Source of the DNA: Ancylobacter moscoviensis
GTDB taxonomy: Bacteria > Pseudomonadota > Alphaproteobacteria > Rhizobiales > Xanthobacteraceae
Direction: 5' to 3'
Length of the DNA: 64,000 nt
NCBI RefSeq assembly: GCF_007559435.1
Contig: NZ_VMBP01000001.1
Span: forward strand, 310,001-374,000
The notes under the pieces are model-generated. The model was not told the DNA's origin and did no database searches. It was given only the letters and a program-made list of their open reading frames with translations. The position numbers were made by a program, and so were the translations under genes. Positions within the stretch are counted from its first letter, which is position 1. Each line of letters opens with the position of its first letter. Below, one piece after another: positions 17,769 to 26,227 of this stretch.

Positions 17769-19007
17769 TCAACGACCCGCGAAGAGGCTCTTGCGGATCG
17801 AGCCGGTGACGCCCCAGTTCGCGTCCACCACCTGGGTGACGGCGAAATCGACGGCAACCGACATCAGCGAGATCGCCTCGTCCTCGGAGAGCTTCTGCGT
17901 CGTCATGAGGAACCGGCGCAGCTTGCGGAAGGCGTCGCGCATCGCGTTGTCGAGGCTGGAACGCTTGAGGATCTCGTGCTGGTGGTCGGGGCCGAGCTCG
18001 GCCAGATAGTTGGTCACGCTGAAGCCGTAGACCGACCAGACGTCCTCGTTTTCGAGCAACGGGTGATTCAGCCCCTCGAGGATGGTGCCCCCGAGGTCCG
18101 CCTTCTTGTGCAGGATGAACTCGAACTCGCCGGTGAGCGAGATCTCGATCGCCGTGCCGGAGAGCTCGCTGTCGCCCTGCGAGGCGTGGGCGTCGCCGCA
18201 AGAGAACAGGCCGCCAGGCACGGCGACGGGATAGTACATGCGCGCGCCCCTGGCGATGCGCCAGTCGTCCATGTTGCCGCCCGTGTAGTTCGGCGGGATG
18301 GTCGAGACGAAATCCGCCTCGGCCGGGGCGAGGCCCATCGTGCCGAAATGCAGTCGCGCCGGCACCTTGATCCCCGACAGGATGCCTTCCTTCTTGACGA
18401 TGGTGTCGTGGTCGACGCGAACGCCGGGATAGTCGATGGTCGGGTGCACGATGCCGTCCGGGTCGGTCTGCGGCGTCCAGAGATAGGAATAGAGCGCCTT
18501 CACCGACGCCTCTCCCATGTCGAGCTCATAGATGGTGACCACCTCGCGCGGCTTCGGCTCCTCGATCAGGTCCTTGTACTGGAAGCCCCAGTTGGCAGCG
18601 GGATTGGAGCCGAAGAAGCGCCCCTGATAGGCCGGGTTGGCGCTGGGACGCGGCCACGCATCGAGGATGCGCACCTCGATGATGTCGCCCGGCTCGGCGC
18701 CCTCAATGGCGATGGGGCCGGTGAGCAGGTGCACGCCGAGCCCTTCGCCGGAACCGTAGGTGAGCGCCCCGTCCGTGGGGCCGGCGCCGCGCCGGCGCAG
18801 GGTCTTGCGATCCTTCGACCAGTGGAAGATCTCCTCCGCCGCCGGGTCTCCGGCGATCATGCGCTCATAGTCGTCATTGGCGTGATGGGTGATGGTCTCG
18901 ATCACCGCCCGCTCGCCGGATTTCAGCGTGAGGACCGGTTCGAGGGTCTTGCTGAAATAGCCCCAGTGGACGGTGTCGGGCGTGGCGGGCAGGTGATGCT
19001 TGGTCAT
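17769..19007 (-). CDS. Formamidase/acetamidase family protein
   Basis: This 412-residue cytoplasmic amidase spans the whole FmdA_AmdA domain (PF03069 family). Conserved blocks include TVHWGYFSKTLEP near the N-terminus, GAGPTDGALTYGSGEGLGVH, GDAHASQGDSELSGTAIE and the end block FLMTTQKLSEDEAISLM. The start follows from the match of its first residues to the amidase half of the fusion protein. It is 92 bases upstream of the fusion gene and 58 bases downstream of the ABC permease-ATPase gene, all in one direction. It probably hydrolyses an imported amide and frees ammonia. The substrate could be formamide, acetamide or a longer amide; an amino-acid-type binding protein in the operon favours a polar, amino-acid-like amide. 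Confidence 0.9.
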   Translation of the reverse strand: MTKHHLPATPDTVHWGYFSKTLEPVLTLKSGERAVIETITHHANDDYERMIAGDPAAEEIFHWSKDRKTLRRRGAGPTDGALTYGSGEGLGVHLLTGPIAIEGAEPGDIIEVRILDAWPRPSANPAYQGRFFGSNPAANWGFQYKDLIEEPKPREVVTIYELDMGEASVKALYSYLWTPQTDPDGIVHPTIDYPGVRVDHDTIVKKEGILSGIKVPARLHFGTMGLAPAEADFVSTIPPNYTGGNMDDWRIARGARMYYPVAVPGGLFSCGDAHASQGDSELSGTAIEISLTGEFEFILHKKADLGGTILEGLNHPLLENEDVWSVYGFSVTNYLAELGPDHQHEILKRSSLDNAMRDAFRKLRRFLMTTQKLSEDEAISLMSVAVDFAVTQVVDANWGVTGSIRKSLFAGR

Positions 19008-19065
19008 GTCGAACCTCGATTGGAGGGAGTGCCTGGCCCCGGCGTGCCGGGGTGCGCCGCCGGTG

Positions 19066-20691
19066 CTATTCGGCGGCCATGGTGCTGAGGAAACGGGCCG
19101 TGAGCGGATGGCGCGGCTGGTTGAGGACCCGGTCGGCCGGTCCTTCCTCGACGATCGACCCGCCGGCCAGGAAGACGATCCGGTCGGCCACCTCGCCGGC
19201 GAAATGCAGCTGGTGGGTGGAGATGATCATCGCCAACCCGTCCTCGACGGCGAGGCGGCGGATGACCTCCAGCACCTCGCCCACGAGTTCGGGATCGAGC
19301 GCGGAGGTCGGCTCGTCGAGCAGCAGCACGCTCGGCCCCGGCGCCACCGCCCGGGCGATGGCGACGCGCTGCTGCTGGCCGCCGGAGAGATGGCGCGGCA
19401 GGGCATCGGCGCGGTGGGCGAGGCCGACGCGCTCCAGCAATTCCTGCGCGCGGCGGTCGGCATCGAGCCGCGACAGGCCCTGAACCCAGCGCAGCGGCCC
19501 GGCGATGTTCTCCCGCGCGGTCAGGTGGCCGAAGAGATTGAATTGCTGGAACACCATGCCGACGCCGACGCCGGCGCGCATCTGCGCCGTCGCGCGCGGC
19601 GACAGCCCCCGCCCGCCCTCGTCGGTGCCGAGGAAGCGGCCGCCGACGCGGATGGTGCCGCCCTCCCAGCCTTCCAGCCGGTTGATACAGCGCAACAGCG
19701 TCGACTTGCCCGACCCGCTCGGGCCGAGAAGCGCCACGACCTCGCCGGCGCGCACCGTCAGGTCGATGCCGTCGAGCACGGTCTGGTCGCCATAGTTCTT
19801 GCGCAGCTCCTTCACCTCGACCGCGACGTTGTTGCCGGCGAGACGGCGGGCGCGGGCCTCCCGGTCCGGCCGCGCCAGCGCGGCCTTGGGCGATGCCGGC
19901 GGCAGCGGATCGACGGCGATCTCCTCGAGGATTTCCCCGGCGACATCGGGAGGGACAGTGCCCGCGGCACCGGCCGGCTCCGGCACAGCACGGCCGGGCA
20001 GCAGCGCGCGCAGGAAGCGCCGGAGCTGCTCCTTCGGCGGCGGCCGGTCCAGATCGAGCAGCATCTCGACGACGATCTGGATCACCGCGATGGCGCCGGT
20101 CAGCACCAGATACATGAGGCCGGAGGCGAAGAAGATGGAGAAGAAGTCGAAGGTCGCGGAGGCGAGCTGCGTCGAGCGCAGGGTGAGCTCCTGCACCGCC
20201 ACGACGGAGGCGAGCGAGGAGTTCTTCAGCGCGCTCACCGCCTCGTTGCCGAGCGCGGGCACCATGGAGCGGATGGCCTGCGGCGCGATCACCCGGCGCA
20301 TGATGGCGGCCGGCGTCATGCCCAGCGCCTGCCCGGCGCTCACCTGCCCGCGATCGACGCCCAGCACGTTGGAGCGCAGGATCTCGGCGATGAACGGCGC
20401 TTCGTTGAGCGCCAGCGCAAGGCCGGCGGCGGAGATGGCGGTGAGCTTGATGCCGATGAGCGGCAGGGCGTTGTAGCAGAAGACCATCTGCAGGATCAGC
20501 GGCGTGCCGCGGAAGATGATCGAATAGCCGCGCGCGATGACCGCCAGGGTGCGGAAGCGGCTGAGCTGCATGGCGGCGAGCACCACGCCCATGACGAGCC
20601 CGCCCAGCAGGCCGAGCACCGTGATCAGCAGCGTGTAGCCGACCCCGTCGAGGAGATACGGCATGCTGAGATAGTGGAGGAAGAGATCCAT
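19066..20691 (-). CDS. Polar amino acid-type ABC transporter permease fused to its ATPase
   Basis: This 541-residue protein carries both an inner-membrane permease and an ATP-binding domain. Residues 1-215 form a HisM/GlnP permease with about five helices and the EAA loop NEAPFIAEIL...QALGMTP at 96-127. A Pro/Arg/Ala-rich linker covers about 216-285. Residues 286-541 are a GlnQ-type ATPase: GPSGSGKS at 323-330, signature LSGGQQQR at 435-442, LLLDEP at 456-461 and switch H493. The ATG at 20691 has a GGAAAGG RBS six bases upstream; the ORF extends 20 codons further but without such a site. It serves the binding protein encoded 69 bases upstream. Permease-ATPase fusions occur in some lineages but are a minority form. 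Confidence 0.9.
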   Translation of the reverse strand: MDLFLHYLSMPYLLDGVGYTLLITVLGLLGGLVMGVVLAAMQLSRFRTLAVIARGYSIIFRGTPLILQMVFCYNALPLIGIKLTAISAAGLALALNEAPFIAEILRSNVLGVDRGQVSAGQALGMTPAAIMRRVIAPQAIRSMVPALGNEAVSALKNSSLASVVAVQELTLRSTQLASATFDFFSIFFASGLMYLVLTGAIAVIQIVVEMLLDLDRPPPKEQLRRFLRALLPGRAVPEPAGAAGTVPPDVAGEILEEIAVDPLPPASPKAALARPDREARARRLAGNNVAVEVKELRKNYGDQTVLDGIDLTVRAGEVVALLGPSGSGKSTLLRCINRLEGWEGGTIRVGGRFLGTDEGGRGLSPRATAQMRAGVGVGMVFQQFNLFGHLTARENIAGPLRWVQGLSRLDADRRAQELLERVGLAHRADALPRHLSGGQQQRVAIARAVAPGPSVLLLDEPTSALDPELVGEVLEVIRRLAVEDGLAMIISTHQLHFAGEVADRIVFLAGGSIVEEGPADRVLNQPRHPLTARFLSTMAAE

Positions 20692-20760
20692 CGGCCTTTC
20701 CGCGCTCTGTCGGAGAGGGCGGCCGCGGGGTCGCCGCGCCCGCCCCGTCATCGCGGGACG

Positions 20761-21693
20761 TCAGTCGGCGAGCACGAGCTTGGGGGTCTCAAGCTGCTCG
20801 GCCGGCAGGTTCCACTTCTTCATCAGCTCGGCCTGCAGGCCGGTCTTCTGGATCTCGACCAGCGCCGCCATCACCGCGTCGCGGAACTCCAGATTGTTGC
20901 GCGGCACGGCGATGCCGACGGAATAGGGCAGCGTGACCGCCGTCGCCTTCTCCAGCTTGTCGGGATAGGCCTTCACCGCGCCGTCGACGGTGTTGACGTC
21001 GTTGATGTAGGTGTCGGCGCGGCCGGAGAGGATCGCCTGGATACAGTTCGCGTTGTTGTCGTAGAGCTGGATCTCCGGCACCGGCTTGCCGGCCGCCTTG
21101 CACTCGGCCTCCAGCGCCTGGATCAGCGGCACCTCGACATAGCCTGTGTTCTCCGCCGCCACCGCGCCGCAGAGCGACAGGTTGATGCCGTTGATGCCCT
21201 TCGGATTGCCCTTGGCGACCAGCACGCCGTCGAACACCTTGAGATAGGTGATGAAATCGGCCGCCTTGGCGCGCTCCTTGGTCGCGTAGATGTCGGAGAT
21301 GACGATATCGGCCTGACCGGCCTGAAGGGTGGTCAGCAGGGCGGCGAAGGTGACCGGCTTGTAGGTCAGCTTGAAGCCGAGGCACTCGCCGATGGCCTCG
21401 CCGAGATCGATGTCGAAGCCGATATACTTGGTCGGGTCGTTCGGATCGATGGTCTCGTAGCCCGGCGTGTGCGGGTTGATGGCGTTGACCAGCGTCTTGC
21501 CCTTCAGGGCGGGGTATTTCGCCTGCAGGGCGGCGCAGGCTTCGGGGGCGGCCGCCTCGGCCTTCTGCGGCAGGCCGGCCGTCATGCCGCCGACGGCGAC
21601 GGCGAGGCCCAGCACGCCGAAGAGCGCGGACCGGAGACGGGCGGCGACGGACATGCGGCGCCCGCCGAAATGCGTGTCGAGATTGAGTGCCAC
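20761..21693 (-). CDS. Polar amino acid-type ABC transporter substrate-binding protein
   Basis: This 310-residue protein is a periplasmic family-3 binding protein. The first 48 residues hold a basic start, a hydrophobic stretch LFGVLGLAVAVGG and a likely signal-peptidase site after AEA. The mature part has YIGFDIDLGEAIGECLG and DIVISDIYATKERAKAADF, the usual ligand-binding blocks. A GAGGAGAAGG RBS just before the ATG supports this start over an internal ATG at 21654. It should deliver an amino acid, amide or related cationic or polar compound to the fused permease-ATPase. The two downstream amidase genes suggest an amide-bearing ligand. Cysteines at several points may form a disulfide. Confidence 0.9.
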   Translation of the reverse strand: MALNLDTHFGGRRMSVAARLRSALFGVLGLAVAVGGMTAGLPQKAEAAAPEACAALQAKYPALKGKTLVNAINPHTPGYETIDPNDPTKYIGFDIDLGEAIGECLGFKLTYKPVTFAALLTTLQAGQADIVISDIYATKERAKAADFITYLKVFDGVLVAKGNPKGINGINLSLCGAVAAENTGYVEVPLIQALEAECKAAGKPVPEIQLYDNNANCIQAILSGRADTYINDVNTVDGAVKAYPDKLEKATAVTLPYSVGIAVPRNNLEFRDAVMAALVEIQKTGLQAELMKKWNLPAEQLETPKLVLAD

Positions 21694-21936
21694 TGAACCT
21701 TCTCCTCTGCTTCCGCGTGCCGGTGGGCACGGTGACGGGGACCGAGGAGAAAAGTCTTACGCAGGCGGGGTCCGGCAGACTTGTCTATGGGCGTACCGAT
21801 TGTTGGACGGGTGGCTTCCAACTTTCAGGCACGCGCTGCCCATTAGATGAGCGGCGCCCGACGGAATGGCACCGGCCGGGGCCCGGGAGCCGCGTGCGGG
21901 TGCCCCCGCTCCGCCCATCCGCCGTGATCGGGGAGA
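21694..21936. other. 243-bp intergenic region carrying the binding-protein promoter
   Basis: This gap lies between the 3' end of the GntR gene and the start of the binding-protein gene, both on the minus strand. It is the likely promoter region of the amide-transport operon. I see no coding frame and no strong palindrome in it. Confidence 0.4.
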
Positions 21937-22659
21937 TCAGAAATCGCCGAGGATCGCGTCGGCGAGGCGGGCGACGGTCGCCACGTGATCGCGGCTCGCC
22001 GCATAGGCGGCGTCGCCGTCGTGACGGCGGATCGCGTCGTGCAGCCGGCGCATCTCGCCGATGGCGGCCTCATGGCGCCCTTCCGCCGCGGTGGTCATGC
22101 CGCGCAGATGGCTGATACGGGCGTTGAGCGAACGCACCACGTCCCACGCAACCTCCTTGCCCGCCGCGATGAACAGCTTCTCATAGAAATCCGTCGTCGC
22201 CCTCAGCAACTCGCGCGGGCTGCCGATGCGGAAGGCCGCATCGATGATGTCGATCATGCGCCCCAGTTCGGCGATCGCCGCCGCGTCGGCCTTGAGCGCG
22301 CAGGCGCGCGCCGCCTCGCTCTCCAGCAACCCCCGGATCTCGTAGATCTGCGCCGCCTGCGACGGATTGGGCTTGGCCACCGCCGGCCCCTGGTGCGGAA
22401 TGGTCTCGACCAGTCCTTCCGCCTCCAGATGGCGAAGCACCTCGCGCACGACGCTACGGCTCACCCCCAGTCGCTCGCACAGGGTACGTTCCACCAGCCG
22501 CTCGCCCGGGCGGAAGCGAAAATCGAGGATCGCATCCCGCATTTTTTCGAGCGTGAGGCTGCGCAGGGTCGCGACGGACCGCTCCACCTTCATCTCTTCC
22601 CCAGCCATCGCATCCCCGGCGCCGTTCGATTCCGTCATCGCGACCATCGTCGTCTCCAT
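21937..22659 (-). CDS. GntR family transcriptional regulator, FCD (FadR) subfamily
   Basis: This 240-residue regulator has an N-terminal winged helix at about residues 34-95, with PGERLVERTLCERLGVSRS and the wing VETIPHQGPAVA. The all-helical FCD ligand domain runs from about 105 to 235, with arginine and histidine positions typical of metal-binding FadR-like sensors. Several ATGs occur in the first 23 codons, so the start is not certain. It is divergent from the DUF1185 cluster, and a perfect TGGTATACCA-type palindrome lies between them, so it most likely represses that cluster. It also reads toward the amide-transport operon and could control it too. Ligands of this subfamily are usually carboxylic acids from the regulated pathway. 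Confidence 0.9.
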   Translation of the reverse strand: METTMVAMTESNGAGDAMAGEEMKVERSVATLRSLTLEKMRDAILDFRFRPGERLVERTLCERLGVSRSVVREVLRHLEAEGLVETIPHQGPAVAKPNPSQAAQIYEIRGLLESEAARACALKADAAAIAELGRMIDIIDAAFRIGSPRELLRATTDFYEKLFIAAGKEVAWDVVRSLNARISHLRGMTTAAEGRHEAAIGEMRRLHDAIRRHDGDAAYAASRDHVATVARLADAILGDF

Positions 22660-22696
22660 CCCGTCCTCTTGTCGCCCGTGTCGCGCGTCATGACAA

Positions 22697-22724
22697 TTGA
22701 CTCGAATGTCTTATGGTATACCAT
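22697..22724 (+). promoter_or_regulatory. Promoter with overlapping GntR/FCD operator
   Basis: A 12-bp perfect palindrome ATGGTATACCAT lies at 22713-22724 and fits the FadR-subfamily core TGGTATACCA. A -35-like TTGACT at 22697-22702 is followed 16 bases later by TACCAT (22719-22724) as a possible -10, so the operator would cover the -10 element. The downstream gene starts at 22784. This layout implies repression of the DUF1185 cluster by the adjacent GntR protein. Confidence 0.65.
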
Positions 22725-22783
22725 CTTACGACAAACGATAGATAGGGCGCCGGAACGGGCGCCGCCAACGTGGAATTCGCGTC

Positions 22784-23389
22784 ATGCCTCTGCAGCTCAG
22801 GAAGCTCGTCACCTACTCCGAGACCACGCTGATCGAGGGCGGACGTGCCGCCACGACCCCGCTGCGCATGCACGCCGCGGCGGCGGTGCTGACCAACCCC
22901 TGGGCCGGTCGCGGCTTCGTCGAGGACCTGAGGCCCGAGATCCATGACATCGCCCCTCAGCTCGGCGCCCTGCTGACGGAGGAAGTCCTGAAGCTCGCAG
23001 GTTCGGGCGAGGCGGTGGAAGGCTATGGCAAGGCCGCCATCGTCGGCACCTCGGGCGAGGTCGAGCATGCCTCCGCGCTGATCCACACGCTTCGCTTCGG
23101 CAATCACTACCGCAAGGCCGTGGGCGCCAAGAGCTACCTCGCCTTCACCAACACGCGCGGCGGCCCCAACACCCCGGTCGTGATCCCGCTGATGGACAAG
23201 CTCGACGAGGGGCGCCGCTCGCACTACCTGACCATCCAGTTCTCGATCCTCGACGCCCCGGCGCCGGACGAGATCGTCGTCGCGCTCGGCGCCTCCATCG
23301 GCGGGCGCCCGCATCACCGCATCGGCGACCGCTACCAGGACCTGAAGGATCTGGGCAGCACGCAGGAGCTGGGCGCCGCCCATGTCTGA
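22784..23389 (+). CDS. Amino acid synthesis family protein (DUF1185, PF06684)
   Basis: This 201-residue protein covers the whole DUF1185/AA_synth family. Typical blocks are RKLVTYSETTLIEGG at the start, AAAAVLTNPWAGRGF, YGKAAIVGTSGEVEHASA and the end GGRPHHRIGDRYQD. The family has known structures (from Bordetella and Ruegeria, as I recall) with a chorismate-mutase-like trimeric fold and no settled function; the family name is not evidence of biosynthesis. It is the first gene of the cluster, overlaps the next gene by eight bases, and follows a GntR operator. In the cluster it could play the part that YjgF-fold RutC plays in pyrimidine breakdown, but that is inference. Confidence 0.85.
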   Translation: MPLQLRKLVTYSETTLIEGGRAATTPLRMHAAAAVLTNPWAGRGFVEDLRPEIHDIAPQLGALLTEEVLKLAGSGEAVEGYGKAAIVGTSGEVEHASALIHTLRFGNHYRKAVGAKSYLAFTNTRGGPNTPVVIPLMDKLDEGRRSHYLTIQFSILDAPAPDEIVVALGASIGGRPHHRIGDRYQDLKDLGSTQELGAAHV

Positions 23390-25145
23390 AATGCGTGTCG
23401 CCGCCTATGTCGGCCGTGACGGCCGGCCCGCCCGCATCCGCTACCGGCGCGATGGAGCGGCGGGTGGCGTGCCGGTGGTTCTCATCCACGGCGTCGGCAT
23501 GGCGCTGGATGTGTGGGAACCGCAGATCGAGACTCTCGCCTCCCGCTACGATGTGATCACGCTCGACATGCCCGGCCATGGCGGCTCCAGCCTGCCGCCG
23601 GAGGATGCGTGCCTCGCCGACTACGCCGGCCATGTCATCGCCCTTCTGGACGCGCTGGCGATTCCGGCGGCGGTGGTCATCGGCCATTCCATGGGCGCCC
23701 TGGTGGCGCTGGAAGTCGCGCTTTCCCATCCCGCGCGGGTGCTCGGTGTCGTCGCCCTCAACGCCGTGTTCTGCCGCACGCCGGAACAGCGCCTGGCCGT
23801 TTCGGAGCGCGCCGCCATCCTTGCCGAGGAAGGCAGCTCCGCCTCGCACGAGGCCGCCGTGCGCCGCTGGTTCGGCGAACCGGTGCCGGAAGAGCTGGAA
23901 GCCACGGCCGCGCGTGTCGCCGGCCTGCTCGCCAGCTGCGACCCGGTCGGCTATGCGCGCACCTACGCGCTCTTCGCCGCCTCCGACGAGGCGCATCGCG
24001 ACCGCCTTGCCACGCTGGCCGTGCCGGCGCTGTTCATGACGGCGGACGGCGATCCGAATTCGACCCCCTCCATGTCGGAGGCGATGGCCCGCCTCGCACC
24101 GCAGGGGCGCGCCGAGGTGCTGGCGGAGGCCCGCCACATGATGAACCTCACCGCGCCGGAAGCGGTGAACCAGCGCCTTCTCGCCTTCCTGCAGGAGGTG
24201 GCGCCCACGCCCTTCGACCCGAAGGCGTTCCGCCTGGCGCTGGGCGCCTTCGTCACCGGGGTGACGGTGGTGACCACGCGCAACGCCGCCGGCGAGATGC
24301 GCGGCTTCACCGCCAATTCCTTCACCTCGGTCTCGCTCGACCCGCCCCTCCTCCTCGTCTGCATCGCGAAGACGGCATCGAGCTTTCCGGTGTTCGGCAG
24401 CGCCGAGACCTTCGCCGTGTCGGTGCTGGCGGCGGCGCAGAAGGACGTCTCCGCGCTTTTCGCTTCCAAATCGGCCGACAAGTTCAGCGCCAGCCGCTGG
24501 CATATCGGGCCGGCGGGCAGCCCGGTCATCGAGGGCGCAAGCGCCTGGTTCGACTGCCGCCGCCACAGCCTCGTCGAGGCCGGCGACCATGTGATCCTGA
24601 TCGGCGAGGTCGCCGGCTTCGGCGCCACCGCCTCGCCGCCGCTCGGCTATTGTCGGGGCGCCTATGTCGACTTCGCCCTCGGCCAGCAGGCGCTGGCGAA
24701 GCGCGATGAGCCGGCCCGCGTCGGCGCCATTCTTGAGAGGGACGGCGCGGTGCTGCTGGTCGAGGACGGCAAAGGCGGGCTCGACCTTCCCGCCGGCACC
24801 TGCCTGGAGCCGACCGGCAATCCGCGCAGCCTCAAGGGCGCGCTGGCCCGGCTCGGCGTCGAGGGCCGGCTCGGCTTCCTCTTCGCCGTGTTCGAGACGC
24901 CGGAAGCGGGGAGCGGCCAGGCCGCCGTCTCCATCTATTACCGTGGCACGTTCGAAGGCGTTCCGCACCCGGAAGCCGGCGCCCGGCTCGTGCCGTTCGA
25001 CGCCATCGAATGGCCGCGCCTGCCGGACGAGGCAACGCGGTCCATGCTCGCCCGCTTCGTGCGCGAGCGCAGTGAAGACGCCTTCGGCATCTATGTGGGC
25101 GATGCCGAGCGAGGCACCGTCCACCCGCTCGCCGCCCACGCCTGA
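23382..25145 (+). CDS. Three-domain protein: alpha/beta hydrolase, flavin reductase, Nudix-like domain
   Basis: This 587-residue protein has three modules in one frame. Residues 1-275 are an alpha/beta hydrolase with HG motif VLIHGVG, nucleophile elbow GHSMG (S103), acid near D222/D224 and H252 in ARHMM. Residues 276-432 are a FMN-binding split-barrel flavin reductase, opening with FRLALGAFVTGVTVVTT and including GFTANSFTSVSLDPP. Residues 445-575 look Nudix-like (VGAILERDGAVLLVED, then LPAG), but the REXXEE metal box is not recognisable, so this domain is probably not a pyrophosphohydrolase. The reductase should supply reduced flavin to the luciferase-like monooxygenase encoded next. The hydrolase may cleave its product. 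The arrangement resembles RutD plus RutF joined in one chain. Confidence 0.85.
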   Translation: MSEMRVAAYVGRDGRPARIRYRRDGAAGGVPVVLIHGVGMALDVWEPQIETLASRYDVITLDMPGHGGSSLPPEDACLADYAGHVIALLDALAIPAAVVIGHSMGALVALEVALSHPARVLGVVALNAVFCRTPEQRLAVSERAAILAEEGSSASHEAAVRRWFGEPVPEELEATAARVAGLLASCDPVGYARTYALFAASDEAHRDRLATLAVPALFMTADGDPNSTPSMSEAMARLAPQGRAEVLAEARHMMNLTAPEAVNQRLLAFLQEVAPTPFDPKAFRLALGAFVTGVTVVTTRNAAGEMRGFTANSFTSVSLDPPLLLVCIAKTASSFPVFGSAETFAVSVLAAAQKDVSALFASKSADKFSASRWHIGPAGSPVIEGASAWFDCRRHSLVEAGDHVILIGEVAGFGATASPPLGYCRGAYVDFALGQQALAKRDEPARVGAILERDGAVLLVEDGKGGLDLPAGTCLEPTGNPRSLKGALARLGVEGRLGFLFAVFETPEAGSGQAAVSIYYRGTFEGVPHPEAGARLVPFDAIEWPRLPDEATRSMLARFVRERSEDAFGIYVGDAERGTVHPLAAHA

Positions 25146-25169
25146 GACAGAACCGGGGACCCGACGATC

Positions 25170-26219
25170 ATGAAATTCTCCCTCTTCGTCCACATGGAGC
25201 GTTCCGATCCGTCCATCCCCCACCGCCGTCTCTTCGACGAGCTGGAGGAACTGGCCCTGACCGCCGAGGCCGCCGGCTTCGAGACGGTATGGATCGGCGA
25301 GCACCACGCGATGGAGTTCACCATCGCGCCCAACCCCTTCATCCAGCTCGCGCACCTGGCTGCCCGCACCTCGACGATCCGGCTCGGCACCGGCAACGTG
25401 GTGGCGCCGTTCTGGAACCCGATCCGCCTCGCCGGCGAGGCCGCGATGATGGACGTCGCCTGCAACGGCCGGCTCGACCTCGGCGTCGCCCGCGGCGCCT
25501 ATGCCTTCGAATATGAGCGCATGCTGCCCGGCCTCGACGCCATGGGCGCCGGGCAGCGCATGCGCGAGCTGGTGCCGGCGGTCAAGAAGCTCTGGGAAGG
25601 CGACTACGCCCATGAGGGGCAGTTCTGGTCCTTCCCCACCTCCACCGCCTCGCCGAAACCCGTACAGGCCGGCGGCCCGCCGGTCTGGATCGCGGCGCGC
25701 GACCCCAACAGCCACGACTTCGCCGTAGAGAGCGGCTGCAACGTGCAGGTCACGCCGCTGGCCGCCGGCGATGGCGAGGTGGTGAGCCTGATGGAGCGCT
25801 TCAACACGGCGGTGGCCAATCACCCCGAAGTGCCGCGCCCGAAGATCATGCTGCTCCAGCACACCTTCGTTACGGACTCGGAGGCCGAGACGCAGGCGCT
25901 CAGCCAGGATCTTTCCGATTTCTACTGCCTGTTCGGCGCCTGGTTCGCCAATAAGCGGCCGATCCAGCAGGCCATCATGGAACCGCTCACCGCCGAGGAA
26001 TGCGCCGCCTACCCGCAATACGCCCCGGATATCGTGCGCAAGAACGTGGTTCTCGGCCAACCCGAGGAAGTGATCGCACGGCTGAAGGACTACGAGGCGC
26101 AAGGGTTCGACCAGTTTTCCATCTGGATCGACGGCGGCATCAGCCACGCCCGCAAGAAGAAGTCGCTCGACCTCTTCATCCGCCACGTCATGCCCGCCTT
26201 CGAACCGGCCTACGCGTGA
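25170..26219 (+). CDS. LLM-class flavin-dependent monooxygenase (bacterial luciferase-like)
   Basis: This 349-residue TIM-barrel protein belongs to the luciferase-like superfamily. It starts with MKFSLFVHMER, has VWIGEHHAMEFTIAPNPF near residues 45-62, RLGTGNVVAPFWNPIRLAGE, and the flavin-site region KPVQAGGPPVWIAARD. These enzymes use FMNH2, supplied by a partner reductase, and oxygen. The reductase domain encoded directly upstream is the natural partner. Its position suggests it starts oxidative cleavage or hydroxylation of the cluster's substrate, with an aldehyde product handled by the next gene. A coenzyme F420 role is unlikely because the flavin reductase is adjacent. Confidence 0.88.
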   Translation: MKFSLFVHMERSDPSIPHRRLFDELEELALTAEAAGFETVWIGEHHAMEFTIAPNPFIQLAHLAARTSTIRLGTGNVVAPFWNPIRLAGEAAMMDVACNGRLDLGVARGAYAFEYERMLPGLDAMGAGQRMRELVPAVKKLWEGDYAHEGQFWSFPTSTASPKPVQAGGPPVWIAARDPNSHDFAVESGCNVQVTPLAAGDGEVVSLMERFNTAVANHPEVPRPKIMLLQHTFVTDSEAETQALSQDLSDFYCLFGAWFANKRPIQQAIMEPLTAEECAAYPQYAPDIVRKNVVLGQPEEVIARLKDYEAQGFDQFSIWIDGGISHARKKKSLDLFIRHVMPAFEPAYA

Positions 26220-26227
26220 GACACCCG

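Noticed and set aside
19000-21696. An 898-codon plus-strand open frame opposite the ABC transporter and binding-protein genes
   Set aside because: The minus-strand proteins carry all ABC and binding-protein motifs; the plus-strand product has none.
23145-26186. A 1013-codon open frame on the minus strand opposite the DUF1185 cluster
   Set aside because: Its translation is a His/Arg/Gly/Ala-rich mirror of well-recognised plus-strand genes, with no known domain. High G+C makes such antisense frames common.
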